In this document: piece after piece, positions 1 through 12,365 of the stretch
Position numbering within the stretch: position 1 is the stretch's first letter
How the letters are laid out: each line of letters begins with the position of its first letter
Origin: Priapulus caudatus
Taxonomy: Eukaryota; Priapulida; Priapulimorpha; Priapulimorphida; Priapulidae
Direction of reading: 5' to 3'
Assembly: GCF_000485595.1 (NCBI RefSeq)
Contig: NW_014578270.1
Location: 28,870-91,453 of the forward strand
Length of the DNA stretch: 62,584 bases
The notes under the pieces: model-generated
The model's database searches: none
Seen by the model: only the letters and a program-made list of their open reading frames with translations
What the model was told of the DNA's origin: nothing
Position numbers and translations under genes: made by a program

Positions 1-93
<93 letters not shown>

Positions 94-124
94 TCTGTCT
101 AGTCTGTCTGTGTGTGTATGTGTG
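1..124. repeat. (GT)n microsatellite
   Basis: Near-pure GT dinucleotide run that decays into TGTC/TGTA variants. It lies in an intron of the transporter gene whose first exons are outside the window. Bases 125-477 between it and the first exon show nothing recognisable. Confidence 0.95.
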
Positions 125-477
125 ATATTTATCCGAAATTCGACAATATAGTATATATTCTTGTCTGAACTTAGTAATCTATAAAACGTCCCTTCCAAAA
201 TGCTATGGTTATGCCACGCATTGGATAGCACGCGACCCGGTTTCAAATCTCCAACTTTACATTCTGCAGGGTAACGAATGATTGAACTGATAACCTAACC
301 GACCATCGTTCTCTTTCACGTTCACATTTTTTCACGAAACTGTCACGTTACGAGTAATATTACCATGTGATCGCAGTTCCAAATATGTTATTGTCATTCA
401 CAACATGACGTTTCCCGTGAAGTATATATGCGATGTTGATATTATTGCCATTGTGCATGTTTGATGCTATCTTTCAG

Positions 478-2657
478 AACCATGTATCTATATGGCATTG
501 GGTACGTAGTTGCCTTTAATGCGCTGTGCTTACTTGGACTTATCATCTATGCTAACTATCACGACTGTGACCCTATGCTCACAGGATTGATCAACCGTCC
601 TGATCAGGTAATCGACCAATGTAATCGATCAGGTGATCGATCAGGTAATCGATCAGGTAATCGATCAGGTGATCGAATCAGGTAGCCGTGTGCTAGCGTT
701 GACTTTATTTCGCTCAAAGCTCGCCACATTAAGCTTGTTTGTAGCAAATCTCGCCTATGGCATCCTCGCAGAAAGAAGATTAGCTAATATTATAGATTAG
801 CTTAATAAGATAAGCTTATATTGATCTATGCACGGCAATAGATCCTCTACTTCTCCCGGCGTGTCACAAACCCTAGTCACGATAGACCTCTACTTCTCCC
901 GGCGTGTCACAAACCCTAGTCACGATAGACCTTTACTTCTCCCGGCGTGTCACAAACCCTAGTAACGATGGACCGGTATATCGCGATGCAGTAATCCCTG
1001 CAAGAAATTCAGTTGAAATTGTCATTTTACCGCGAAACGACCAAAGCACTTGTAGTAGGACGCCATGTTAGGACGCATCTGTTCGCGCAGCACTCTCACA
1101 GCATCACATTATAAGCACAGTTCAAGTGTATTAAAGAGTAGGCGTGAATTAGATCGCGCCACTCCGAAGGCTTCCTTTGCCCGTTAACCTTTGACTTGAT
1201 TTGATCTTTTTGTGTTCTTAAGGTTTTTCATACTTGTTTTCTGCGTAAGAAACACGACGGTGAGTGCCAACGAAAGCATCAAGCTTTTCTAGATAACTGC
1301 TGGCATGTCATTAGAATTTTATTATCTTTTTTCAACTATACTAGATACTGCCTTTGTTTGTCATGGACACGGTCGGTCATCTCCGTGGTCTTCCTGGACT
1401 GTTCCTGTCCGCTCTGTTTAGCGCGGCGATAAGGTATGTCTATCAACGATAACGTCAGAATACAACAATAAGCCTGCTCGACTTATTACACTAAAGCCTC
1501 GTCTACACGACGAACCTTAACTCGAGTTAAGCGTTAACTCGAGTTAGCTTAACCTCGCCAGTCGATTGAGGTTAAGCTAACTTGAGTTACCTTAACCCCG
1601 TGTTGACGCTTAACTCGAGTTAGCTTAACCTCCACGATAGGCGGCAGCACTAGTACGATGTACGTACACACGCACACACGCACGCGTACTTGCACACGCA
1701 CGCACACACTCATGCATGCACGTGTACGTGCACACGCACGCACGAACGCACGTGTACGTGCACACGCATGCACGCACGCGCGCAAGAACGTGTACCTGCA
1801 CACACGCGCACGCACGCACGTGTACTTGCACACGCACGCACACACTCATGCACGCACGTGTACATGCACACGCGCGTGTACGTGCACACGCACGCACGCA
1901 CGCACGTGTACGTGCACATGCATGCACGCACGCACGCACGTGTACCTGCACACACACGCACGTACGCACGCACGTGTACGTGCACACACACGGACGCACG
2001 CACGCACGCACGCACGCACGAACGTGTACCTGCACACGCGCGCACGCACGCACGTGTACGTGCACATGCACGCACGGACGCATGCACGCACGTGTACGTG
2101 CACACGCACGCACGCACATGTACGCACTCACGCATGCACGCACGTGTACGTGCACATGCACGCACGCACACATGTACGCACTCAAGCATGCACGCACGTG
2201 TACTTGCACACGCACGCACACACTCATGCACGCACGTGTACGTGCACATGCACGCACGCACACATGCACGCACATGTACGCACTCACGCATGCACGCACG
2301 TGTACGTGCACACGCACGCACGCACGCACGCACGCACACGCGCACACACGCACACATGCACGCACATGTACGCACTCACGCATGCACGCACGTGCACACG
2401 CACGCACACACGCGCACACACGCACGCACGGTTTACATACACACGCACGCAAGCATGCATAATAAATCGGTAATAATCGCTATCGGGTGTTGTCGTGTAG
2501 ACGCTACATAATCGCCAAACTCGAGTTAACGTTCGGTAAGCTAACTCGAGTTAACGTTCGGTAAGCTAACTCGAGTTAAGGTTCGTCGTGTAGACGAGGC
2601 TTAAGATATCATCACCAAACGAAGCTGCTTATCGATATTAGCAAGTCAAAGTGACTT

Positions 2658-2704
<47 letters not shown>

Positions 2705-5101
2705 CGTGTGTGTGTTTGTGTTTCAGTACCGTATCCAGTGGGGTAAACTCTCTCGCAGCCGTAGGGTTGCAGGACATTATTCGGCCTGTGTACTATAAGC
2801 GTACAGGCTTGCAACTGAGCGAGGTCGTAGCAACACGATGTGCGAAAGGAATGGGTGCGTTTACCAGTAGAAAAATTATTAACATATACGTTGTATATAA
2901 CGGCTATATTTGAAGGCTTATATGATCGGGAAATACGATTATTTTGTCGGATTTATATGTGCAAATTTATTATTATTTTTCAGCTGTGTTTTTAGGACTC
3001 CTTACAATAGCACTTGCATTTCTCGCGTCGTTGTTTAGTGCTACCGTTATCCAGGTATGCTCAATCACCTTTTACCTCCTTCTGCTATCATGCACATAGG
3101 ACGTACGCGCCACACTATTTCATAATATAGCGTATAAAGGGATAACGTCTGAATCATATCCCGACATAAGAAATAATGTTCCATTACTATCCACGGCGCA
3201 CTACATTTATCGCTTCAAATGTACCGTGACGTTTTAACGGAATGTCATTTTTGCCTAAACGGTTGTATGAATTTACGTGCGTTTTATAAAGTAAGAGTCA
3301 TATCGATTCCAACATTATGTGTGAAATTATACTAATTAATTATAATTGCATTACTTACGTGCTTGGGGTTTTACTTCGGTTTCAGCTGGTCTTTACGATC
3401 TACGGTATCGCCGGTGGTCCATTATTCGCTCTCTTCACTCTCGGAATGTCCGTGCCGTTTGCAAACGAATGGGTGAGTAGTGGAAACTACAGGTTTCTCA
3501 ACTACCTGGGTGCGTTAACGTTTACACATCGACACGCGTAGAAGTGTTGACTGCTCAAGCTGTTATAACTTTAAGTGTGTAGTAGAAATTAAAGCAGTAT
3601 ATACGTGGAGTAAAACTTAAATTATGAGGAATCCCATCACGGATAAAAAAGATAGAGTTAGTAAGCGTCTTCAAATCGCCGGTACGGAGATTTAGAACAA
3701 ATAACATATATATAATGTCCGCGTAGTTCAAATTACGTGTTACATGCGCGTACAAAAGTTTGTTCATTGTCAATTGAAAACATAATATATCAACCCTGAT
3801 GGTGCGTCATCGTAGCCATCCTGAGAAGTGAAGAGCTCATATAAGAAGACTTGCTCATCAAGTGGTACCCGCTTTTACGGGGAAGGTAAAGAATCATGAA
3901 AATATGTCCCGATTAAGCTAAGCGGTGGTTGCGATTATACGGTCAGTAATGTTTTAAAAAAACATGTATCGTATAAGCGATGCTCGGGGACCGTTTACCC
4001 AGCGCCCGTTAAAGCGGGGACCACTGTGTTATATAGCTAAGATAACCGGACACGAGTACATATTTAGTGATGGGGACGTCGCTTTGGTATTTGCAGGGCG
4101 CTGGTGCCGGCACCTTAGTTTCGCTTATTTTCGGAATGTGGATCGGCTTTGGTCGTGTCTTCAACAAGGCGCCGAAAGTGACGCTAGCGCGGACCATTGA
4201 GGGATGTGTTAACAACATCACTACACTGATACAATACAACGTCAGTGCACACAACACTGCTACCTCGACCACCACACTGGGGCCCATCGCATCGACGATC
4301 ATTGACCAGTCCAAAGCAATATCGTGGAAGTAAGCGGTTATTATATTATTATTATATATTTATTGAACATTAATACGATATAAGCATGCGAAACCGTTAC
4401 TAAATCTCAGTGTATCATTACACAATACAGCGCTCATCTTGGTCTCTGAACCAAAATGTGTATAGACGTATACGTGCTGGTCGCGACCGCAGCAGGATTA
4501 CGTGTTTAAATTGCATGGTTGCATGATTAGATCGAGGGACAACTACGCAACTAGTTTTTAGCGTTATTATTTTTATCGGATTTTTTCACTACAGTGAGTA
4601 CGTCTACGAAGCAAAACCGGTTGATCAACTTTACAAGGTATCTCACATGTGGTACGGATTACTGGCCTTTGTCATTGTTATGGTCGTCGGAATTGTAATC
4701 AGCCTGTTCACAGGTAGGTCGTAGCCGGTACGTGCGCGCGTGCGTGCGTGCGTGCGTGTGTGCGTGCATGTCTGCGTGTGCGTGCGTGTGTTGTGTGTGC
4801 ATGCGTGCGAGCGTTTGTGTCATGTGTGTGTGCGTGCGTGTGTTGTGTGTGCATGCGTGTGTTGTGTGTGCATGCGTGCGTGCATACGTGCGTGTGTTGT
4901 GTGTTCATGCGTGTGTTGTGTGTGCATGCGTGTGTTGTGTGTGCATGCGTGCGTGCGTACGTGCGTGCGTGCATGTCTGTGGCTGCGTGCGTGTGTTGTG
5001 TGTGCATGCGTGCGGGCGTATGTGTGATGTGTGTATGTGTATGTTTGTGTGTGTGTGTGTGGGTGTGTGTGTGTGAGTGTTTGTGTGTGTGCGTGTACGT
5101 G

Positions 5102-5137
<36 letters not shown>

Positions 5138-5568
5138 TGTGTGTCTGGGTGTGCGTGTGTTGTGTGTGCATGCATCCGGGCGTATGTGTGTCATGTGTGT
5201 GTGCGTGCGTGTGTTGTGTGTGCATGCGTGCGGGGGTAGGCCTGTGTGTGTGTGTGCGTGCGTGCGTGCCTGCGTGCGTGCCTGCGTGATTGCGTGCGTC
5301 CATGCATGTGAGTGTGCGTGCGTGTGTCATCGCACGTGTATATGAGTCAGCGTGTAGATGTCCATGCAATAATTATTTTAACGTACGTATTACTGTTATT
5401 AATATACTGTTATAAAGGAGGTCTTGATCAGGAGGTGGATGACCGCCTTCTCTTCGCACACGTCAGGCCTCTGCAGAGATGGATCAGAAAAAGACGCGGA
5501 CCGCCGCGCAAGACCTATATATTTTATAACGAGGTATATATGTATGTATATATATATGTGTGTGTGTT

Positions 5569-5607
<39 letters not shown>

Positions 5608-5979
5608 GTCTTACTAAATAACTGAATGAATGCGCACGCGTGCGTGCGTGGCTGGGATGGAGGGAGCAGGCGCGTTTTTTGTGCCACTTGTGGAATTTTT
5701 TCTGACTTTTCTATTCCAACATGGATTAAGGATGTTATTCTGTTGAGTTGGCTGACAATGTGGAGGCATCGTTGATGACCTCATACTCGTCAAGGTTAGT
5801 TTTGTAATTTTTGATTGGTGCAGTTGCAGGAAAATGAGCACGTCACTAACAAACCAGCAGCCAACGCGTTGAAGACGTCAGTGAAGCAAAACACCGAATA
5901 CAAAGGCAACGGCGCCATTGAATATCACGATGATGACGGCAACCACATGAACCGTACCAATAACATCACTAAACTCTAA
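478..5979 (+). CDS. SLC5-family sodium/solute symporter, 3' part, ten exons
   Basis: Sodium-coupled solute carrier of the plasma membrane, closest in motif to the SLC5A8/A12/A5/A6 (monocarboxylate, iodide, multivitamin) clade. Exons: 478-607, 1345-1433, 2727-2854, 2984-3054, 3386-3472, 4097-4329, 4595-4713, 5418-5533, 5830-5979; all junctions are GT-AG and keep codon phase, and the first exons are upstream of the window. Seen: a CDPMLTG..PDQ loop, [13 protein letters not shown] followed by [13 protein letters not shown] (the family's sodium-site helix), [32 protein letters not shown] and a last membrane helix in exon 4595-4713. The soluble tail ends in I-T-K-L, which fits a class I PDZ-binding motif; PDZ binding is known for SMCT-type relatives, and its use here is inference. 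Substrate cannot be assigned. The stop is TAA at 5977-5979, about 180 bp before an LTR. (Nine exons listed are fully bounded; a tenth, N-terminal to them, must lie outside.). Confidence 0.93.
602..683 (+). repeat. 12-bp tandem array that multiplies a 5' splice site
   Basis: Degenerate tandem copies of GATCAGGTAATC begin at the end of exon 478-607. The exon donor CAG|GTAATC is itself the first unit. Further CAG|GT sites follow after 632, 644, 656, 668 and 681. Use of the later donors would shift the frame (offsets +25, +37, +49, +61, +74). Confidence 0.85.
841..973. repeat. 43-bp tandem repeat, three copies
   Basis: Three near-identical copies of a unit containing CTCTACTTCTCCCGGCGTG, starting near 845, 888 and 931, in a transporter intron. 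The rest of that intron (684-840, 974-1344) shows no feature. Confidence 0.9.
1495..2600. mobile_element. 1.1-kb inverted-repeat (MITE-like) element in a transporter intron
   Basis: The ends are exact inverted repeats for about 35 bp, starting AGCCTCGTCTACACGACG and followed by subterminal copies of TTAACTCGAGTTA in both orientations. It is flanked by CTAA on the left and TTAA on the right, which fits a decayed TTAA target duplication; a 3-bp TAA duplication is the alternative. There is no transposase. The core is the minisatellite at 1658-2450. Confidence 0.85.
1658..2450. repeat. CACGCACGTGTACGTGCACA-type minisatellite
   Basis: Irregular 30-50-bp units of alternating purine/pyrimidine built on GCACGTGTACGTGCAC and CACGCACGCA. 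The six-frame open frames across it are compositional only (Cys/Arg/Val/Ala or His/Thr/Arg low complexity). A related array is at 17865-18570. Confidence 0.9.
4726..5335. repeat. TGCGTGCGTGTGTTGTGTGTGCA minisatellite (unit about 20-30 bp)
   Basis: Long GT/GC-rich tandem array in the intron between exons 4595-4713 and 5418-5533. All open frames through it are low complexity. A TA-rich tract follows the next exon at about 5536-5606. Confidence 0.9.
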
Positions 5980-6161
5980 GCTACAGAGATTATAGATGCG
6001 TGCAATTACCAAATAGCAATGTCACGAGAAGTTCTTATATCGCGTTTACAAGCAACAATCGCGAGACCACTGTGTACGTATAGAAGAAGTGATTAGAAGA
6101 ATTCGAACGTACTTAGTCTATTACTACAGCTATATATAGAGATACGACAACGTAACACTGT

Positions 6162-6665
6162 TGTAACCGTCCGGCTACGTTGTCTGCCGTCGAGTGTTGT
6201 CGATTTAAAACTGTTTTAGCGAGAAATACGCACACATAGTCTTGTTTACATTTGTTCTTTATTCTCTACTGTACATGGTTGTGGCTGCGTGGTTTTAACT
6301 GAAATTACAAAGAAAAATATGCCAAGCGTTAACAATGTTAGCTATAACAAGTGTTACATGGGTAGCAAACAAACCGTTATAATAATTTACCACAAACTAT
6401 AATGTATTTACTATTATATGTGTTACTTACATCGCTGAGATGTCTGGGTGTCTATGGAAATATCGTTGTCTTAATAAATAACATGTCGCGCACACTGATA
6501 CGTGATTTGTCGTTGTCGCGTGTACCTGCCTGACTGGCTTTTGGGAAGTGCTTAACGCGCATGCTCGTAAGCCACTCGCTACGCGTCTTTCAACAAACTA
6601 CACTATTTAGTGGCAGCACCATACAGTCACAATGAATGTAGAATAAACTAAATTTGGCCTTAACA
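6162..6665 (-). repeat. BEL/Pao 3' LTR
   Basis: 504 bp; reads TGTTAAGG...GGTTACA on the minus strand. Just upstream (minus) is a purine-rich AGGGGCCGGGA tract that fits the polypurine primer. It is co-linear with 23920-24512. It starts about 180 bp downstream of the transporter stop codon, so it may supply its 3' end; AATAAA occurs inside the LTR. Confidence 0.88.
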
Positions 6666-7445
6666 TCCCGGCCCCTAATGCACATGTACCCGAATGCCAT
6701 TACACGAATATTAAAGGCAGAATTCTAGCAACTTATAATCAAACATGGTCGGTTACCTCACGAAGTTAAACTAAAACTGAACTAAACTTTCTTCAACCTG
6801 TTTAGGCATCATTGTGGGGCTTGGGTGTCATCTTAACTCCTTCCAGGACACATAGCTTGTCTATCGGTCTGTCATAGAGTCCACCACGGGTCTTCACTTG
6901 AACAGACCTAACTTTACCGTCCTTGCCAGGTTAGACATCTACCACCAAACCCAAGGGCCATTGGTGACGAGGAGTGTTTTCGTATTTGATCAGTACGAGA
7001 TCACCAACTTTTCCTTTATGCGTTCAACCATTTCTGCCTTTCCTGTAGCGATGGCAGATATTTCTTTAGCCATCGTTGCTAGAATACGTCAGCCAGATAC
7101 TGAACTTGGCGCCATCGTTTGCGGTAAAATCCTGCTTAACGAAGATTCCAGGTGGGAAGGATGGACCAGAGCGAAGTAGCAGCAGATGGTTAGGTGTCAA
7201 TGGAGCCGCGTCACGTGGGTCATCGGATAGTTTGGTAATGGGACGACCATTCATGATGCCTTCTACGATGCACATGAGGGTGACCAGACCTTCATTATTA
7301 AGCGTTTGCTGATCAAGCAATCTGTTTAAAATGGAACGTATTGTCCGAATTTGGCGTTCCCCACCCCACCCATGTGGGAGGCTGTCGGAGGGTTAAAGAT
7401 CCATTTGATCTCCTTTTGGCACAAGAAGTCCTTTATTTTCCCTTG
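6666..7445 (-). pseudogene. BEL/Pao integrase C-terminal half (broken)
   Basis: On the minus strand, 7445 to about 7326 encodes the conserved FNPP.ASHMGG block, and 7320-7066 encodes the E-x-I-x-N-x-RPITKLSDD and LTPNHLLLL blocks typical of BEL/Pao integrases. The frames are not continuous, and there are stops further down. It abuts a foreign sequence at 7446, and the missing N-terminal half ends at 18963. Confidence 0.85.
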
Positions 7446-7622
7446 ACTAGTGGTGCCCCCGGACGCCCTGTCCTTGTGCAAACCGAAGGTTTGAGTTAAT
7501 ATATGCAGCGGCACGCTTCCCCTACTGGCAATTTAACTAGTGGTGCCCCGGACGCCCCGTCCTTGTGCAAACCAAAAGTTTGAGTTCATATATGCAGCGG
7601 CACGCTCCCCCTACTGGCGATT
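7446..7622. repeat. 90-bp tandem repeat, two copies, at the integrase breakpoint
   Basis: Two copies begin ACTAGTGGTGCCCC at 7446 and 7536 and share CCTTGTGCAAACC and ATATATGCAGCGGCACGC. A third, more diverged copy lies just after the N gap (about 16985-17068). This is the outer edge of whatever inserted into the retroelement. Confidence 0.85.
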
Positions 7623-9062
7623 TAATACAAAACAGGGAATTACATATGGGAATTCACTGGGAATTCGTCTAATCTGAATTCGTGGGCAACAGTGACTGAC
7701 TTGACACAGCGTTTGCTGGTAAGCATGTCATCGTAGCATCGTTAAAAAAATTTGGCATTTAAAAGCGCACGAAAAACTATAATAAAACTTAAATAACCCT
7801 AATTACCTCAACTCACAAAATGGCCGCCTCCGGCGGCCATATTCGCTCGTTACGCTGATGAGATTATACGATGATTTCTCTAAATCCCGGCCCGATTCAT
7901 AGTAATCTCTTAGTAAAATATTGACTTGATGCGAAGACAATAATACAAGGATCCACTAGCTAGGAAGCTAACATAAAATTTTCTGTCCCGGTATATTTAT
8001 TTCTATATAAAACACTTTGTACACACCTTCTAATCCATTTTTTTTCTCTTCAAATTAAGGCTAATATAATATACGGAACCCGCTTAATACGATTATTTTT
8101 CTTTGGCCCGTCAGTTTCGTACTAACGGGGTGCGACTGCAGTAATGAATAGTAGTCATTGAATGAGGAGTTTAGGCTTTGCAGTAATTGTATCTATTTGT
8201 GAACAATTTAACGCTACTAAAGTTCTTAATTATACATATAACCCATGCCTTGATGCTTCCCCGCATATAATAAATACTCTAGCAGGCAAAATCACGCCAC
8301 CACGCCCGGTGCCAAAGCCGCGTGTGCCCACTGCTTGAAGAATCAAGTTTGCTCCCCACTAACAGTCAATATTTATAACACACACACACACGCTCACACA
8401 CAAATACACATACACACACACGCTCACACACAAATACACACACACATACGTACGCACGCACGCACGCACACACGCACACACATATTATTAAATATATATA
8501 TACATACATAAATATATAGATAGTATGGGTACCCTATATATGTCCATGGGTAAAATACTATATAATAGACACGGTATGGGCTTAGCACGAGCAATGTGGG
8601 TGGGGGAGGACTTGATACTGGCAGCCATTGCTGTGCTGCAGCGTAACACTGTACATTTACGTCATAGACTACTGTATTCATTGTAGTCTGTGAATCAATC
8701 TCGTCGTTCGGGTATTTGCATAGATATATACAACACGTGTTGTATATATCTATGTTGCTTTGTAAGTTTACCGCCAGCGCACTTAGCGGAAGTTTGAACT
8801 GAATCGTGCATGTTTCCAGTCGTCGAAAGGAGATTTCCAAAGATTTCTAAATAATGGTTTTTTAATCATTAAATCCCCAATAAATGACAAAGAAAGCCAA
8901 AGTGTTAGAATCGAACCTGATGCCGTAGGAATGAAGCACGAAAAAAAAAATTTCTAACGATTGGCCGGATTCGTGCACGCGCCTATAAGTTTATGCAGAA
9001 ACAAACCAGAACGACATGACTCAAATTTATTATATAGATGCACTACGCCCACAATCTCTCTC
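7623..9062. other. Unassigned insert sequence up to the palindrome apex
   Basis: AT-rich DNA with no convincing coding frame. It holds a CA microsatellite (about 8380-8480) and a short hairpin ATACAACACGTGTTGTAT (about 8728-8747). 7623-7830 recurs after the N gap at about 17069-17250. The whole stretch recurs inverted at about 9130-10730. Confidence 0.6.
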
Positions 9063-9129
9063 TTTTTTTATCTTCCTTCCCGTTCGGTCGGCCGGACGCG
9101 CAAACTAGCCGTCACTTTGTTGTTGAGAG
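9063..9129. other. Apex (spacer) of a 15-kb near-perfect palindrome
   Basis: About 66 bp that is not self-complementary and separates the two arms. On either side the sequence reads outward as the same string with rising noise (compare the blocks around 8985 and 9215, which share GCACGCGCCTAT). Confidence 0.75.
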
Positions 9130-9555
9130 GATCGGTGCGCGTTTAGCATCTAATAATAATCTTGAGTATAGCTGTCGGTTCTGTTGTTTCTGCATAACTT
9201 AATAGGCGCGTGCACGAATCGGGCTGGAAATTATTCAGTGCTCATATCTCACGCATCAAGCGTTCGCCATTCTCAAACCACTTTGCCTTTTTGTCATTTA
9301 GTGGCATTAATGAGTAAAAAAACCATTATTTTTAGAAATCTATTGGAAAAATCTCCCTGGGAAAACATGGCACGATTCAGTTCACTTCCGCCTAAGTGCG
9401 CTGGCGTAAACTTACAAACAACAAGATCATATACAACACGTGTTGTATATCATCTATGGCAAATACCCAACGACAGATTTGCATTCGACAGGACTACCAA
9501 TGAATACAGTAGTCTATGACGTAAATGCTACAGTGCGTTACGCTGGGCACACGGC

Positions 9556-9616
9556 AATGGCCTTTTATTTTTTTCTTTTTTTTTTTTTTTTCTTTTTTTT
9601 TTTTTTTCTTTCTTTT

Positions 9617-9668
<52 letters not shown>

Positions 9669-9721
9669 CGTTTTTTTTTTTTTTTTTTTTTTTTTTTGTT
9701 TTTGTTTTTTTTTTTTTTTCT
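9556..9721. other. T-rich tract of about 165 bp present in one palindrome arm only
   Basis: Almost pure T with rare C/G. The matching position in the other arm (about 8620-8635) has no such tract; sequence resumes co-linearly on both sides. The phenylalanine- or lysine-rich open frames across it are artefacts of composition. A sequencing slip is likeliest. Confidence 0.8.
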
Positions 9722-10904
9722 TCCAGCTATCAAGTCCTCCCCCACCACATTGCTCGTGCTAAAGCCCATACCGTCGCTCTAGTATATATATTTACCCATA
9801 CATAATATATACCCATACTATCTATATATTTATGTATGTATATATATATATATATATATGTGTGTGCGTGTGTGCGTGCGTGCGTGCGTACGTATGTTGT
9901 GTGTTGTATTTGTGTTGTGAGCGTGTGTGTGTATGTGTATTTGTGTGTGAGCGTGTGTGTGGTGTTATAAATATTGACTGTTAGTGGGGAGCAAACTTGA
10001 TTCTTCAAGCAGTGGGCACACGCGGGCTTTGGCACCGGGCGTGGTGGCGTGATTTTGCCTGCTAGAGTATTTATTATATGCGGGGAAGCCATCAAGGCAT
10101 GGTATATTGTTAAGATTAAGAACTTAGTAGCGTTAAATTGTTCACAAATAGATACAATTACTGCAAAGCCTAAACTCCTCATTCAATGACTACTATTCAT
10201 TACTGCAGTTCGCACCCCGTTAGTACGAAACTGACGGGCCAAAGAAAAATAATCGTATTAAGCGGGTTCCGTATATTATATTAGCCTTAATTTGAAAGAG
10301 AAAAAAAATGGATTAGAAGGTGTGTACAAAGTGTTTTATATAGAAATAAATATACCGGACAAAAATTTTATGTTAGCTTCCTAGCTCAGTGGATCCTTGT
10401 ATTATTGTCTTCGCAATCAAGTCAATATTTTACTAAGAGATTACTATGAATCGGGCCGGGATTAAGAGAAATCATCGTATAATCTCATCAGCGTAACGAG
10501 CGAATATGCGCCGGAGGCGCGGCCATTTTGTGAGTTGGAGGGTAATTAGGGTTATTTAAGTTTTATTATAGTTTTTCGTGCGCTTTTAATGCCAAATTTT
10601 TATTAACGATGCTACGATGACATGCTTACCAGCAAACGCCTGTGTCAAGTCAGTCACGTGCCCACGAATTCAGATTAGACGACTTCCCAGTGAATTCCCA
10701 TATGTAATCCCTGTTTTGTATTAAATCGCCAGTAGGGGGAGCGTGCCGCTGCATATATGAACTCAAACTTTTGGTTTGCACAAGGACGGGGCGTCCCGGG
10801 GCACCACTAGTTTAAATTGCCAGTAGGGAAGCGTGCGCTGCATATATTAACTCAAACCTTCGGTTTGCCACAAGACAGGGCGTCCGGGGCACCACTAGTC
10901 AAGG

Positions 10905-11470
10905 GAAATAAAGGACTTCTTGTGCCAAAAGGAGATCAAATGGATCTGTTTAACCTCGACAGCCTCCCACATGGGTGGGGTGGGAACGCCAATTGCGACA
11001 ATACGTTCCATTTTAAACCAGATTGCTTGATCAGCAAACGCTTAATAATGAAGGTCTGGTCACCCCATGTGCATCGTAGAAGGCATCATGAATGTGAGCC
11101 CATTACCAAACTATCGGATGACCACGTGACGCGGCTCCATTGACACCTAACCATCTGCTGCTACTTCGCTCTGGTCCATCTTCCCACCTGGAATCTCGTT
11201 AAGCAGGATTTTACCTGCCAAACGATGGCGCCAAGTCAGTATCTGGCTGAGCGATTCTAGCAACGATGGCTAAAGAAATATCTGCCATCGCTACAGGAAA
11301 GGCAGAAATGGTTGAACGCATAAAGGAAAGTTGGTGATCTGCTACTGATCAAATACGAAAACACTCCTCGTCACCAATGCCCTTGGGGTTTGGTGGTAGA
11401 TGTCTAACTGGCAAGGACGGTAAAGTTAGGTCTGTCAAGTGAAGACACCGTGGTGGACTCTATGCAGACC
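10905..11470 (+). pseudogene. Inverted copy of the integrase C-terminal fragment
   Basis: Reverse complement of 6,900-7,445 with extra frame breaks. It has no independent evidence of being a genomic copy; see the inverted arm. Confidence 0.75.
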
Positions 11471-11667
11471 GATAGACAAGCTATGTGTCCTGGAAGGAGT
11501 TAAGATGACACCCAAGCCCCACAATGATGCCTAACAGGTTGAAGAAAGTTTAGTTCAGTTTTAGTTTAACTTCGTGAGGTAACCGACCATGTTTGATTAT
11601 AAGTTGCTAGAATTCGCCTTTAATATTCGTGTTAAGGCATTCGGGTACATGTGCATTAGGGGCCGGA

Positions 11668-12177
11668 TGTTAAGGCCAAATTTAGTTTATTCTACATTCA
11701 TTGTGACTGTAATGGTGCTGCCACTAAATAGTGTAGTTTGTTGAAAGACGCGTAGGCGAGTGCTTACGAGCATGCGCGTTAAGCACTTCCCAAAAGCCAG
11801 TCAGGCAGCGTACACGCGACAACGACAAATCACGTATCAGTGTGCGCGACATGTTATTTATTAAGACAACGATATTTCCATAGACACCAGACATCTCAGC
11901 GATGTAAGTAACACATATACATAGTAAATTACATTATGAGTTTGTGGTAAATTATTATAACGGTTTGTTTGCTACCCATGTTAACACTTGTTATAGCTAA
12001 CATTGTTAACGCTTGGCATATTGTTTCTTTGAATTTCAGTTAAACCACGCAGCCACAACCATGTACAGTAGAGAATAAAGAACAAATGTAAACAAGCACT
12101 AAGTGTGCGTATTTCTCGCTAAAACAGTTTTAAATCGACAACACTCGACGGCAGACAACGTAGCCCGGACGGTTACA
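11668..12177 (+). repeat. Inverted copy of the BEL/Pao LTR
   Basis: Reverse complement of 6162-6665, starting TGTTAAGG and ending GGTTACA, followed by the same ACAGT flank as the original. Identity of the flanking host DNA shows it is a copy of the same insertion, not a second one. Confidence 0.8.
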
Positions 12178-12365
12178 ACAGTGTTACGTTGTGCGTATCT
12201 CTATATATAGCTGTAGTAATAGACTAAGTACGTTCGAATTCTTCTAATACACCTTGGTCATATACGTACACAGTGGTCTCGCGATGTTTGCTTGTAAACG
12301 CGATATAAGAACTTCTCGGACATTGCTATTTGGTAATTGCACGCATCTATAATTCCTGTAGCTGA

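Noticed and set aside
1658-2450. CRISPR-like array
   Set aside because: No constant repeat with unique spacers; eukaryotic minisatellite.
1549-2511. Overlapping open frames of up to 275 codons on both strands
   Set aside because: They run through alternating-purine/pyrimidine tandem repeats, in several frames at once, and encode only low-complexity Cys/Arg/Val or His/Thr; no gene evidence.
4708-5369. Long open frames in the GT/GC array, and the same at 12983-13641 and 16018-16957
   Set aside because: Simple-repeat artefacts inside a transporter intron and its inverted copy.
7446-7622. tRNA-derived SINE
   Set aside because: No A box or GGTTCRANNCC B box and no cloverleaf could be found in the 90-bp unit.
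9440-9805. Poly-Phe or poly-Lys protein
   Set aside because: Translation of the T tract.
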